Assembly: GCA_020025675.1 (NCBI GenBank)
Contig: JAHHRS010000007.1
Span: 1 to 55,173, forward strand
Length of the DNA: 55,173 nucleotides
Origin: Oscillospiraceae bacterium
GTDB taxonomy: Bacteria; Bacillota; Clostridia; Oscillospirales; Oscillospiraceae
Reading direction: 5' to 3'
Shown here in pieces: positions 1 to 6,753 of the stretch (its first letter is position 1; every line of letters starts with the position of its first letter). The notes beneath the pieces are model-generated. The model was not told the origin of the DNA. It made no database searches and worked only from the letters and a program-made list of their open reading frames with translations. A program made the position numbers and the translations under genes.

Positions 1-353
1 GTGGACATGTCAACACCTTTTACGTTCACCATATCAGGATGACCTGACATATGAGACTTAATAGAGCGGAGAAGCTTCAAATCCTCCTGAGGATAAAAGC
101 CCCTCAGCGCCAGCATAGCGTAAAGAGCAGGAGCGCAGTGTCCCTTAGAGAGTACAAATCTGTCCCTGTCCTCCCACTGGGGTTCCTCGGGTCTTATATT
201 CATTTCGTCAAAATACAGCACACTCATAATGTCCATACAGCTAAGTGAGCCGCCCGGATGTCCCGATGCCGCTTCATGTATGGCATCCACTGCCAGAAGC
301 CGACCCTTGGCAGCCACAAGCCTAAGCTCTCTCTCGGATAATTTTTCCATCAT
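1..353 (-). CDS. transketolase N-terminal subunit, partial (3' end outside window)
   Basis: Reading leftward from ATG at 353, the frame encodes about 117 residues before the window edge. It carries the thiamine-diphosphate transketolase N-terminal signature: an ASGHPGGSLS stretch near residues 27-37, then a region around VLYFDEMNIRP and a SKGHCAPALYA segment. This half binds the diphosphate of ThDP in the pentose-phosphate transketolase. The start and spacing match the split transketolases common in Clostridia, where the N-terminal subunit is about 270 aa; the window cannot show whether the gene is split or full length. Two ATG codons lie in tandem (353 and 350); the AAAGGA element 8 nt upstream fits 353. 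Confidence 0.9.
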   Translation of the reverse strand, partial: MMEKLSERELRLVAAKGRLLAVDAIHEAASGHPGGSLSCMDIMSVLYFDEMNIRPEEPQWEDRDRFVLSKGHCAPALYAMLALRGFYPQEDLKLLRSIKSHMSGHPDMVNVKGVDMS

Positions 354-410
354 GTCATTCCTTTCAATTATGCTAAAAAGGACAAATCCCCTTTTTATAC
401 CGATATGAAT

Positions 411-440
411 ATTGTCCCACGTTCACATATCCTTTGTCAA
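411..440 (-). promoter_or_regulatory. putative sigma-A promoter of the transketolase gene
   Basis: On the minus strand TTGACA (440-435), an 18-bp spacer and GACAAT (416-411) lie about 60 nt upstream of the transketolase start. The -35 is perfect and the -10 matches 4 of 6. It lies downstream of the terminator at 506-535, so transketolase has its own promoter and the RNA upstream is a separate unit. Confidence 0.6.
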
Positions 441-505
441 GTCCCAGACCACATGTTAATAATATATTTTCCAATAATGGTGTTAATAATCCCGCTGTAA
501 TATGT

Positions 506-535
506 AAAAAAAGGCGGCATTCTGTTGCCGCTTTA
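506..535 (-). terminator. intrinsic terminator of the candidate ncRNA
   Basis: The minus strand reads AAAGCGGCA, a loop, TGCCGCC and then seven T residues (512-506). The stem is about 9 bp including one G-U pair. The T-run is only on the minus-strand side, which fixes the direction. Confidence 0.75.
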
Positions 536-721
536 TATACTCCCTTTTTAGGATGCAGTTTCTTTTGAAGTAAGTGTATCTATGCCTTACTTTATGGGGG
601 CAATAAGTTACTCCGGATTTTTTTCGCTTTTTCCCGGAACCTTTACTATACCCTATTGGGTAATGGGAATTTCCCCTGACAGGTAAGAACAGAGTCTCAG
701 CCTCCTGCAATGTCCCAAAAA
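506..721 (-). ncRNA. candidate structured small RNA with paired ends (6S RNA-like)
   Basis: This 532-bp gap between transketolase and the ACT gene holds a self-contained minus-strand unit: promoter-like hexamers at 755-728, a predicted 5' end near 721 and an intrinsic terminator at 535-506. The ends pair: U5-GGGA and UGCAG (721-705, with a CAU bulge) match CUGCA-UCCU-A5 (558-545). Inside are hairpins at 568-592 (7-bp stem), 612-638 (CCGGA stem) and 649-662 (UACCC/GGGUA). A mature RNA of about 175-180 nt closed by a terminal stem resembles 6S RNA in size and shape. I cannot assign a family with certainty. An 80-codon frame crosses it but has an implausible composition and no ribosome binding site. 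Confidence 0.45.
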
Positions 722-742
722 ACATTTATTTCAAATAAATGT
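722..742. repeat. perfect 21-bp palindrome (10+1+10), A/T-only arms except the outer C/G pair
   Basis: ACATTTATTT, a single C, then AAATAAATGT. It overlaps the -10 of the minus-strand ncRNA promoter and ends where that RNA should start, so an operator role is possible. It could also be a weak A/T hairpin. Confidence 0.6.
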
Positions 743-755
743 CAAAGTAACTCAA
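728..755 (-). promoter_or_regulatory. putative promoter of the candidate ncRNA
   Basis: TTGAGT (755-750), a 16-bp spacer and TGAAAT (733-728) predict a start near 721, exactly where the paired terminal stem of the ncRNA begins. The hexamers match 4 of 6 each, so the support comes mainly from position. Confidence 0.4.
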
Positions 756-826
756 GTGTTTTTGCAGTGCAGGGCATAAGCTATGAAAAATGTAGATTTT
801 ATATTGGTTTTTACCAATCTCAAAGC

Positions 827-854
827 TTGAATTTTCTTTTCTATACTGTATAAT
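827..854 (+). promoter_or_regulatory. sigma-A promoter of the ACT-UPF0210 operon
   Basis: TTGAAT (827-832), a 16-bp spacer and TATAAT (849-854) lie 31 bp before the ATG at 886. A 6-bp inverted repeat ATTGGT/ACCAAT with a T4 loop sits just upstream at 803-818 and could bind a regulator. Confidence 0.75.
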
Positions 855-885
855 AAAACTATTTAAAGTACAAAAGGAGAAAATT

Positions 886-1155
886 ATGAAAGCTATAGTA
901 AGCGTATTTGCTAAAGATGCCAAAGGCATTACTGCCCATGTTACTGCTCTTTTAGCCCAGCAGAATATAAATATACTGGACATCAGTCAAACCCTTATGC
1001 AGGAATATTTTGCAATGATAATGCTTGTAGACCTTGAAGACTGCAAAATGCCATTCCATGAGCTGAGCACTTATCTTCAGGAAAAAGGTGCTGAAAAGGC
1101 TCTGGATATTCACATTCAGCGGCAGGACATTTTTGAAGCAATGCACAGGATTTGA
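886..1155 (+). CDS. ACT domain-containing protein (UPF0237 family)
   Basis: An 89-residue protein that is essentially one ACT domain, starting MKAIVSVFAKDAKGITAHV and ending after the second beta-alpha-beta unit. ACT domains bind small ligands, usually amino acids, and often dimerise. The start has AAGGAG 7 nt upstream. The next gene begins 9 bp downstream and takes its ribosome binding site (GAGG) from the end of this gene, so the two are co-transcribed. This pairing with an UPF0210 protein is widely conserved in Firmicutes and archaea; the biochemical role is not established, but the ACT protein probably acts as a regulatory partner. Confidence 0.9.
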   Translation: MKAIVSVFAKDAKGITAHVTALLAQQNINILDISQTLMQEYFAMIMLVDLEDCKMPFHELSTYLQEKGAEKALDIHIQRQDIFEAMHRI

Positions 1156-1164
1156 GGTTAGAGA

Positions 1165-2520
1165 ATGAGTTACATTATAAACAGCAGTGAGATTTTACAG
1201 ACAATTCAGATGATAGGCCAGCAGCATCTGGATGTCCGCACAGTTACAATGGGCATAAATCTTCTGGATTGCGCTCACAATGATATTAACATTTGCTGCA
1301 AGAATATTTATGATAAAATTTGTCATAAAGCTGAAAAATTAGTGGAGACAGCCTGCAACATTGAGCGTGAATACGGTATTCCAATCGTAAATAAGCGTGT
1401 CTCGGTTACCCCGATTTCTCTGGTTGCTGCAAGCTGCAAAGCAGAGGATTACACTCCTCTTGCGGTAACCCTTGATAAAGCCGCAAAAGCTGTGGGGATT
1501 AACTTTATAGGCGGCTTTTCAGCACTTTGCCATAAGGGTTTTACAGAGAGCGACTTAAAGCTTATAAATTCAATCCCCCGTGCTTTGACAGAAACCGACA
1601 TTGTGTGTTCAAGTATAAATGTTGCCTCTACAAGAGCCGGAATAAACATGGACGCCGTAGCTCTCATGGGTAAAATCATAAGGCAGACTGCCGACATTGA
1701 CCCTATGGGCTGTGCAAAACTTGTGGTATTTTCAAATGCCGTTGAGGATAACCCCTTTATGGCAGGTGCGTTTCACGGTGTAGGTGAGCCGGAATGTGTT
1801 ATAAACGTGGGTGTTTCAGGCCCCGGTGTTGTGGCTCATGCGCTGAAAGAATGCAAGGGCAAACCTTTTGATGATGTGGCGGAGACCATAAAAAAGACCG
1901 CCTTTAAGATTACCCGTATGGGTGAGCTTGTGGCGCAGGAGGCTTCTAAACGTCTGGGGGTTCCCTTCGGAGTAGTAGACCTTTCTCTTGCCCCCACTCC
2001 CGCTGTGGGTGACAGCGTGGCTGAGATTTTAGAGATAATGGGACTGGAAAAATGCGGAACTCATGGTACCACTGCGGCACTGGCTCTTTTAAACGACGCT
2101 GTTAAAAAAGGCGGTGTTATGGCATCCAGTCATGTGGGCGGGCTTTCCGGCGCTTTTATTCCTGTTTCTGAGGATGCAGGCATGATTTCAGCCGTTGAAA
2201 GCGGTTCTCTCTGCATAGAAAAGCTGGAGGCCATGACTTGTGTATGCTCCGTTGGCCTTGACATGATTGCTGTCCCCGGTGATACAAAGGCCGAGACAAT
2301 TTCCGCCATCATTGCCGATGAGGCGGCAATAGGAATGGTTAATAACAAAACAACTGCCGTGCGCCTTATACCGGCAAAAGGCAAAAAGGTGGGTGACAGG
2401 ATAGATTTCGGTGGGCTTTTAGGTTCTGCTCCCGTCATTTCTCTGCATGAGGAATCTCCCGCTGAGTTTGTATCAAGGGGCGGCAGAATTCCCGCACCGC
2501 TCCACAGCCTTAAAAACTAA
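1165..2520 (+). CDS. PFL family protein (UPF0210/DUF711)
   Basis: A 451-aa soluble protein of full family length, with the conserved N-terminal LDVRTVTMGINLLDC region, a central GGFSALCHKGFT segment and the late GLDMIAVPGDT motif. The family is related in fold to pyruvate-formate-lyase-like proteins, hence the name, but no reaction has been firmly assigned. There is no signal peptide or membrane segment. It is second in a two-gene operon with the ACT protein at 886-1155, suggesting ligand-controlled activity. A strong terminator follows 28 bp downstream. Confidence 0.9.
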   Translation: MSYIINSSEILQTIQMIGQQHLDVRTVTMGINLLDCAHNDINICCKNIYDKICHKAEKLVETACNIEREYGIPIVNKRVSVTPISLVAASCKAEDYTPLAVTLDKAAKAVGINFIGGFSALCHKGFTESDLKLINSIPRALTETDIVCSSINVASTRAGINMDAVALMGKIIRQTADIDPMGCAKLVVFSNAVEDNPFMAGAFHGVGEPECVINVGVSGPGVVAHALKECKGKPFDDVAETIKKTAFKITRMGELVAQEASKRLGVPFGVVDLSLAPTPAVGDSVAEILEIMGLEKCGTHGTTAALALLNDAVKKGGVMASSHVGGLSGAFIPVSEDAGMISAVESGSLCIEKLEAMTCVCSVGLDMIAVPGDTKAETISAIIADEAAIGMVNNKTTAVRLIPAKGKKVGDRIDFGGLLGSAPVISLHEESPAEFVSRGGRIPAPLHSLKN

Positions 2521-2547
2521 TATAGATAAAACAGTTAAAAAATCAGA

Positions 2548-2589
2548 AGAGTCTGCCACAGAATTAAAAATCTGTGACAGACTCTTTTT
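2548..2589. terminator. bidirectional intrinsic terminator
   Basis: AGAGTCTG plus an inner CACAG pairs with CTGTG and CAGACTCT, followed by a T-run. It closes the plus-strand ACT-UPF0210 operon. Its distal T-run overlaps the stop codon of the convergent minus-strand DUF3810 gene. Confidence 0.85.
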
Positions 2590-3724
2590 AATCTGCATTT
2601 TTAAGCGCCTCATCATAATAGTAATTTACAAGCAAATCAATGCACGCTCCATAGCTTTTCATGCCCAGCTTCTGGTCGTAGCTTTGTAAAAATCCCTCAT
2701 ATACCGTATTCATAGTAGTTTTAGCAGGACCTTCAAACTGCTTCCAGTACTCCCTGTTTTCCGCAAAATCCAGAAGAACATATTCGCTGAGATTGCCCGA
2801 TATTTCTTTCCATGCCTCATAATCGGCCTTGTAAAGTGCATTTCCTAAATGAGTATAAGCAAGGAGTGCAGCTGAATAGACAAAGTCCAGCTGCCCGTAT
2901 TCAAGGCTCACAAGCACTGCTGCAAAATTTGCCTCCTGTTCCTTTGCTATCCCCCGCTGATGGGCAAGCTCGTGGGCAACCGTTGAAGGGAAAAGGTTAG
3001 GGGGGAAATCAGCATTCACATTAGCCTCACCTGTAAACGGAAAGAAAAATCCGGTAAAATCCGTATAGCTCAGTAATTTAGAAAACTTAAAGGGCTTTGC
3101 TTTTAAAGCTTCTCCTTCAAGGCACGGGAATTTATCCTCAACATTTTCGTAAAGCTCAGGGGACATTTCAAGTATTTTTTCCCTGTTGGGTCTGTAAAAT
3201 CCCTTTTCATCTCTGGTGATCTGCTCTGAATATTCGTTTGCCATATCGGCAAAATATTCTGTAACGGTTTTCAGCTGCTCAACACTTATTTTCTCGTTTT
3301 TAAGGCCGCTGCGGCTTATAAAATCATCGGCATAGTAATACGTCCCCCAAAATACGGAGAAGAGGGCATACACAAGCAGCGCAAATGAAACAAGAGGCAG
3401 AATAGTTTTATAAAGCCTCTTTAGCTTTTCTTTTCCCCAAATCAGACGTATAACTCCGTATGTTACAAAGGCTGCAGTGGCAATACCCGCAATCCATATA
3501 ATTACTTCCGCAGCAGAAAAGGGCAGCCTGTTCAAAAGCCTTGCCACTGTCTGATGATATGGCCGGACAAAATTTTCGGAAATTCTTACCATCAGCGCCT
3601 TATCATTGCGAGTAAGTAAGTGAAGAATAATTATCACAGCACTTATAAGGCCCAGAGTATGAGCAGTCGGGCAAAGCTTATAAAAATCTTTTATCTTTCG
3701 TTTCTTATTTTCAAATTTATTCAT
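2588..3724 (-). CDS. DUF3810 domain-containing membrane metalloprotease-like protein
   Basis: About 378 aa from the preferred ATG at 3724. Three hydrophobic segments occupy the first ~130 residues (around LGLISAVIIILHLL, IIWIAGIATAAF and LPLVSFALLVYALF). A cytoplasmic or surface domain follows with HELAHQRGIAKEQEANF, an HExxH zinc site with a downstream Glu-rich helix as in gluzincin-type peptidases. The family has no proven substrate. The frame is open for 29 more codons upstream (to 3811), but those codons cross the rplT terminator and lack a ribosome binding site, so MNKFENKK is favoured; even there the Shine-Dalgarno is weak. Confidence 0.8.
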   Translation of the reverse strand: MNKFENKKRKIKDFYKLCPTAHTLGLISAVIIILHLLTRNDKALMVRISENFVRPYHQTVARLLNRLPFSAAEVIIWIAGIATAAFVTYGVIRLIWGKEKLKRLYKTILPLVSFALLVYALFSVFWGTYYYADDFISRSGLKNEKISVEQLKTVTEYFADMANEYSEQITRDEKGFYRPNREKILEMSPELYENVEDKFPCLEGEALKAKPFKFSKLLSYTDFTGFFFPFTGEANVNADFPPNLFPSTVAHELAHQRGIAKEQEANFAAVLVSLEYGQLDFVYSAALLAYTHLGNALYKADYEAWKEISGNLSEYVLLDFAENREYWKQFEGPAKTTMNTVYEGFLQSYDQKLGMKSYGACIDLLVNYYYDEALKNAD

Positions 3725-3770
3725 GCCTTTATAATACAACAATCTGCCTGTTTTATCCATATGAAAATGC

Positions 3771-3803
3771 AAAAAACCACTGCCGTAAACGAACAGTGGT
3801 TTT
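3771..3803 (-). terminator. intrinsic terminator of the infC-rpmI-rplT operon
   Basis: On the minus strand AAACCACTG and CAGTGGTTT pair around an 11-nt loop, followed by a T-run. It begins 15 bp after the rplT stop codon. Confidence 0.85.
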
Positions 3804-3817
3804 ATAAGCAAATTTAA

Positions 3818-4171
3818 TTACTTTGCGTTCTTTGCCATATCGCAGAGAGCGGTGAAAGCAGCGGGATCATGAATAGCCATCTCAGAGAGCATCTTACGGT
3901 TCATGTCAACGCCGGAAAGCTTCAGACCGTGCATGAAGGTAGAGTAGTTCATACCGTTCATTTTGCAGCCTGCGCTGATACGGGTGATCCAGAGCTGTCT
4001 GAAGTCTCTCTTCTTCTGCTTACGGCCCACGTAAGCATAGCGGCCGGACTTCATGAGCTGCTGATTTGCCATTTTATAGTGACGGGACTTGTTGCCCCAA
4101 TAGCCCTTTGCAAGACCGAGAACTTTGTTTCTGTGCTTGCGGGTCATCATTGCGCCTTTAACTCTTGCCAT
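3818..4171 (-). CDS. rplT: 50S ribosomal protein L20
   Basis: A 117-aa basic protein of the usual L20 length, starting MARVKGAMMTRKHRNKVLGLAKGYWG (shown in part), the classic L20 N-terminus that threads through 23S rRNA during early 50S assembly. L20 is also the autoregulator of this operon in Firmicutes, binding the mRNA leader. It is the last gene of infC-rpmI-rplT, 28 bp after rpmI, and has a GGAGGA-type ribosome binding site. An intrinsic terminator follows. Confidence 0.98.
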   Translation of the reverse strand: MARVKGAMMTRKHRNKVLGLAKGYWGNKSRHYKMANQQLMKSGRYAYVGRKQKKRDFRQLWITRISAGCKMNGMNYSTFMHGLKLSGVDMNRKMLSEMAIHDPAAFTALCDMAKNAK

Positions 4172-4199
4172 TTTTTATCCTCCTATATACCGTCAGCCC

Positions 4200-4397
4200 T
4201 TATTTGTAAGGGATCATTTTCTTAATGGTTGCGGCGTTGGTAGCGTCAGCATAAGCCTCTGAACGCAGACGACGGCAACGTTTGGTATCCTTCTTGGTGA
4301 GGATGTGGCTCTTATATGCGTGTGCGCGTTTAACCTTGCCGGTCTTGGTGAGTTTAAATCTCTTTTTTGCACCGCTATGGGTTTTCAGTTTGGGCAT
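4200..4397 (-). CDS. rpmI: 50S ribosomal protein L35
   Basis: A 65-aa highly basic protein beginning MPKLKTHSGAKKRFKLTKTG, diagnostic for L35 and of standard length. It lies between infC (60-bp gap) and rplT (28-bp gap) in the conserved order. AAGGAGAAATA precedes the ATG. Confidence 0.98.
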   Translation of the reverse strand: MPKLKTHSGAKKRFKLTKTGKVKRAHAYKSHILTKKDTKRCRRLRSEAYADATNAATIKKMIPYK

Positions 4398-4457
4398 GAT
4401 TATTTCTCCTTCCGTAACTGGGTTAATGCAGGTGTACCCTGCTTTTAAACAATTAAA

Positions 4458-5030
4458 TCATTCCTCAGTCTCTGAGGTCTTAGGGGTTTTGGGTTTTGCG
4501 GGCTTTTTAGGCGGGGTCACGGGCTTGGGTGAAAGAAACATTGACATGTTCCTGCCCTCAAGCTTGGGTGCCTTGTCCATACTGGCTATTTCTCCGCACT
4601 TGGCGGCAAAATCCTTCAAAAGCACGGCTCCTATATCGGTGTGAGCCATTTCTCTTCCTCTGAAACGAACAGAGACTTTTACCCTGTCACCGTCGTTCAG
4701 GAACTTCTGAGCATTCTTCAGCTTTGTGTTAAAGTCGTTATCGCCTATGCCGGGAGACATGCGAATTTCTTTAATTTCTATTACCCGCTGCTTTTTCTTT
4801 GCTTCCTTTTCCTTCTTTGTCTGCTCGAAGCGGTACTTTCCGTAATCCATAATCTTGCAGACAGGGGGTATGGAACCCGGGGCAATTTTTACCAGATCCA
4901 AATCCTTTTCAGCGGCAATATCCAGTGCCTCCCGGGCAGACATAATGCCTAACTGTTCTCCCTTGTCGCCGATCAGGCGGATTTCCTTATCATTGATCTC
5001 TTCGTTGATTTGATGATTAGCGCTTGCGAT
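4458..5030 (-). CDS. infC: translation initiation factor IF-3, apparent AUC start
   Basis: IF-3 binds the 30S subunit, prevents premature 50S joining and proofreads the start codon. The N-domain runs from HQINEEIND through VCKIMDYGKYRFEQ, the linker is Lys-rich, and the C-domain contains VSVRFRGREMAH. Homology begins at the SANHQINEEI stretch. No ATG, GTG or TTG suits it there, but an ATC codon at 5030-5028 lies 6 nt after a strong GGAGGTG. IF-3 genes commonly use rare AUU/AUC/AUA starts, which gives IF-3 self-control, so I place the start there (190 aa). The frame remains open to an ATG at 5102, but those 24 codons encode the attenuator hairpin, not IF-3 sequence. Confidence 0.93.
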   Translation of the reverse strand: MASANHQINEEINDKEIRLIGDKGEQLGIMSAREALDIAAEKDLDLVKIAPGSIPPVCKIMDYGKYRFEQTKKEKEAKKKQRVIEIKEIRMSPGIGDNDFNTKLKNAQKFLNDGDRVKVSVRFRGREMAHTDIGAVLLKDFAAKCGEIASMDKAPKLEGRNMSMFLSPKPVTPPKKPAKPKTPKTSETEE

Positions 5031-5182
5031 ATGAAACACCTCCGGAAAATATAAAAAGCGCGGAAGCACAGCATCCGCGCATAAAAACATCTTCATCCCC
5101 AAAAGGGGGGCTGTTTTATTGACCTCGGCTGGCTTACTGCCGCCGGGTGAGGACGTGGATACCGTACCTTCTTTATTTTAGC
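5031..5182 (-). promoter_or_regulatory. infC-rpmI-rplT mRNA leader (L20-leader type)
   Basis: About 150 nt of leader separate the predicted transcription start from infC. It contains GC-rich pairing segments (around 5099-5150) followed by a terminator hairpin just before the ribosome binding site. In Firmicutes this operon is controlled by L20 binding such a leader and favouring termination. The architecture is seen here; binding by L20 is inferred from the family. Confidence 0.7.
5053..5080 (-). terminator. leader attenuator upstream of infC
   Basis: On the minus strand GCGCGGA and TCCGCGC pair around a 9-nt loop, followed by TTTTTATATTTT. It ends only about 10 nt before the infC ribosome binding site, so it can only be a regulated terminator. 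Confidence 0.8.
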
Positions 5183-5188
5183 ATCAGT

Positions 5189-5217
5189 AATATATCAGAT
5201 TATCAGTCTATTGTCAA
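5189..5217 (-). promoter_or_regulatory. sigma-A promoter of the infC operon
   Basis: TTGACA (5217-5212), a 17-bp spacer and TATATT (5194-5189). This is a near-consensus strong promoter, as expected for ribosomal genes. Predicted start near 5182. Confidence 0.85.
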
Positions 5218-5269
5218 GACTTTTCTTTTAATTATATTGGATAAGTTAAGTGAAAATACCTTTTTCTTC

Positions 5270-5938
5270 TCAGTATCCCTCTCCCGCATCCTGAGACATG
5301 GCAAGTTTAACTATACGGCTGGTTCCCAGTCTCTCAGCGCCAAGCTCTATAAAGTCCTCAGCATCCTGCAGACTTGAGATACCACCGGCAGCCTTTACTT
5401 TGAGACTTTCAGGGCTGTTTTCACGCATCAGCTTTACGTCTTCTCTGGTGGCACCGCCTGTAGAAAATCCGGTGGAAGTTTTAATGTACTCCGCTCCGCT
5501 TTCTGCCACTATATGGCAAAGATTTATCTTTTCTTCCTCCGTAAGCAGGCAGCACTCGATGATAACTTTCAGCAGCTTTCCTTCTGTTGCCTTGCGTACA
5601 GCGGCAATATCATTTTTAACCCCTTCCCAGCAACCGTCCTTCACCATGGAGAGGTTTATCACCATGTCTATTTCATCCGCCCCGTTTCTGACAGCATCTG
5701 CTGCTTCAAAAGCCTTGGCGGCAGTGGTCATATAGCCGTTGGGGAAGCCGATAACAGTGCATATAGTGAGTTTATCGCCCACATAGCGCTTGGCTCCTGC
5801 CACATGACACGGAGGAATACACACGCTGGCGCATTCATATTTTACAGCCTGGTCGCAGAGAGCTCTGATCTCCTCTGATGTACAGTCAACTCTCAGCAGA
5901 GTATGGTCGCATTTTTTAAGAATATCTTTTATATCCAT
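5270..5938 (-). CDS. deoC: deoxyribose-phosphate aldolase
   Basis: A 222-aa class I aldolase that splits 2-deoxyribose-5-phosphate into acetaldehyde and glyceraldehyde-3-phosphate in deoxynucleoside salvage. Visible signatures are DHTLLRVD near the start, the DEIDMVINL segment, KVIIECCLLTEEEK (proton-relay Lys region) and the Schiff-base lysine in AEYIKTSTGFSTGGAT, then the phosphate-binding VKAAGGI. Length is normal. It is monocistronic, with its own near-consensus promoter and an AAGGAGAG ribosome binding site. No nucleoside phosphorylase or deoxyriboside genes lie next to it. Confidence 0.97.
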   Translation of the reverse strand: MDIKDILKKCDHTLLRVDCTSEEIRALCDQAVKYECASVCIPPCHVAGAKRYVGDKLTICTVIGFPNGYMTTAAKAFEAADAVRNGADEIDMVINLSMVKDGCWEGVKNDIAAVRKATEGKLLKVIIECCLLTEEEKINLCHIVAESGAEYIKTSTGFSTGGATREDVKLMRENSPESLKVKAAGGISSLQDAEDFIELGAERLGTSRIVKLAMSQDAGEGY

Positions 5939-5970
5939 AAATATCTCTCCTTATCAGAAAAACTGAATTT

Positions 5971-5999
5971 ATTATAATCTTTTTATCGGTCATATTCAA
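5971..5999 (-). promoter_or_regulatory. sigma-A promoter of deoC
   Basis: TTGAAT (5999-5994), a 17-bp spacer and a perfect TATAAT (5976-5971), 32 bp upstream of the deoC ATG. Confidence 0.8.
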
Positions 6000-6049
6000 G
6001 AGCCCTCTATGAATAGATTTAACTATCTCAACGAAAAGGACTGAAAACT

Positions 6050-6670
6050 ATGGACATGACTTCCGAAACAAACTATGTGAAGCTTTGCGGCGTAATATCC
6101 GGCAAGCCCATATATTCCCACAGCAGCAGAAATCAGGATTTTTATTCTTTTCCTCTGGAGGTACGGCGTCTCTCCGGAAACACAGACACGTTAAATGTTA
6201 TTATAAGAAAAGAACAGCTTAACGCGCTTGAGACTCAGGAGGCAGAGATGCTGTCTGTGGAAGGACAGCTGCGGAGCTTTAATAATCGCCGCGGCCATGG
6301 GGCAAAGCTTATTATTACCGTTTTTGCGAAAGAACTGCATTTTTGCAATGATGATTTTGAAAATACAGTATGTCTTAGGGGCACATTGTGTAAAGACCCT
6401 AACCTTCGCTGTACCCCTATGGGACGAGACATCTGCGATTTAATGCTGGCGGTAAACCGCCGCTACGGCCGTTCCGACTACCTGCCGTGTATTTGCTGGG
6501 GGCATAACGCAAGGCAGGCCTCTCTTTGGGGTGTAGGTACCGAGCTTTCTCTTGAAGGCAGAATACAGAGCAGAAACTACATAAAGCTCACCGATGACGG
6601 GCCTGTGGAAAAAACAGCTTTTGAGGTTTCTGTAACCGATCTCAAGCAGCTGAGCCGGGAACAGGAGTAG
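6050..6670 (+). CDS. single-stranded DNA-binding protein-like, tandem OB folds
   Basis: A 206-aa protein that appears to hold two SSB-type OB folds in tandem. The first spans about residues 6-100 (VKLCGVISGKP start, then DFYSFPLEVRRLSG). The second spans about 103-200 (TVCLRGTLCKDPNLRCTPMGRDICDLMLAVNRRY, closely SSB-like). It lacks the Gly-rich linker and acidic C-terminal tip of canonical SSB, so it probably does not recruit replication partners the usual way. This arrangement is a Clostridia-type accessory SSB paralogue. AAAAGGA lies 9 nt before the ATG. It stands alone between divergent deoC and the next gene. The role in ssDNA binding is inferred from the fold. Confidence 0.8.
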   Translation: MDMTSETNYVKLCGVISGKPIYSHSSRNQDFYSFPLEVRRLSGNTDTLNVIIRKEQLNALETQEAEMLSVEGQLRSFNNRRGHGAKLIITVFAKELHFCNDDFENTVCLRGTLCKDPNLRCTPMGRDICDLMLAVNRRYGRSDYLPCICWGHNARQASLWGVGTELSLEGRIQSRNYIKLTDDGPVEKTAFEVSVTDLKQLSREQE

Positions 6671-6695
6671 AAAAATAGTTCTTACTAAATAGCTT

Positions 6696-6702
6696 TGTCG
6701 AA
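6696..6702 (+). promoter_or_regulatory. possible Spo0A box upstream of the 6754 gene
   Basis: A perfect TGTCGAA core, within TTTGTCGAAGC, lies 51 bp before the ATG at 6754. TTGACG (6708-6713) with a 17-bp spacer to TAAGTT is a weak promoter candidate beside it, and a TAAGTTAACTTA palindrome follows. A 7-bp match can arise by chance, so this is only suggestive. Confidence 0.25.
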
Positions 6703-6753
6703 GCTGTTGACGGCGGCCATCTTTTGAGTTAAGTTAACTTAGGAGGTGGTTTT

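Noticed and set aside
483..725. 80-codon minus-strand reading frame
   Set aside because: It coincides with the structured RNA and runs through its terminator hairpin, has no ribosome binding site and an implausible Lys/Arg/Tyr-rich composition.
726..983. 85-codon minus-strand reading frame
   Set aside because: Overlaps the ACT gene and its promoter on the opposite strand; no ribosome binding site or recognisable protein.
5031..5102. N-terminal extension of infC to an ATG at 5102
   Set aside because: These codons are the leader terminator hairpin and Shine-Dalgarno region, and IF-3 homology begins only at the ATC at 5030.
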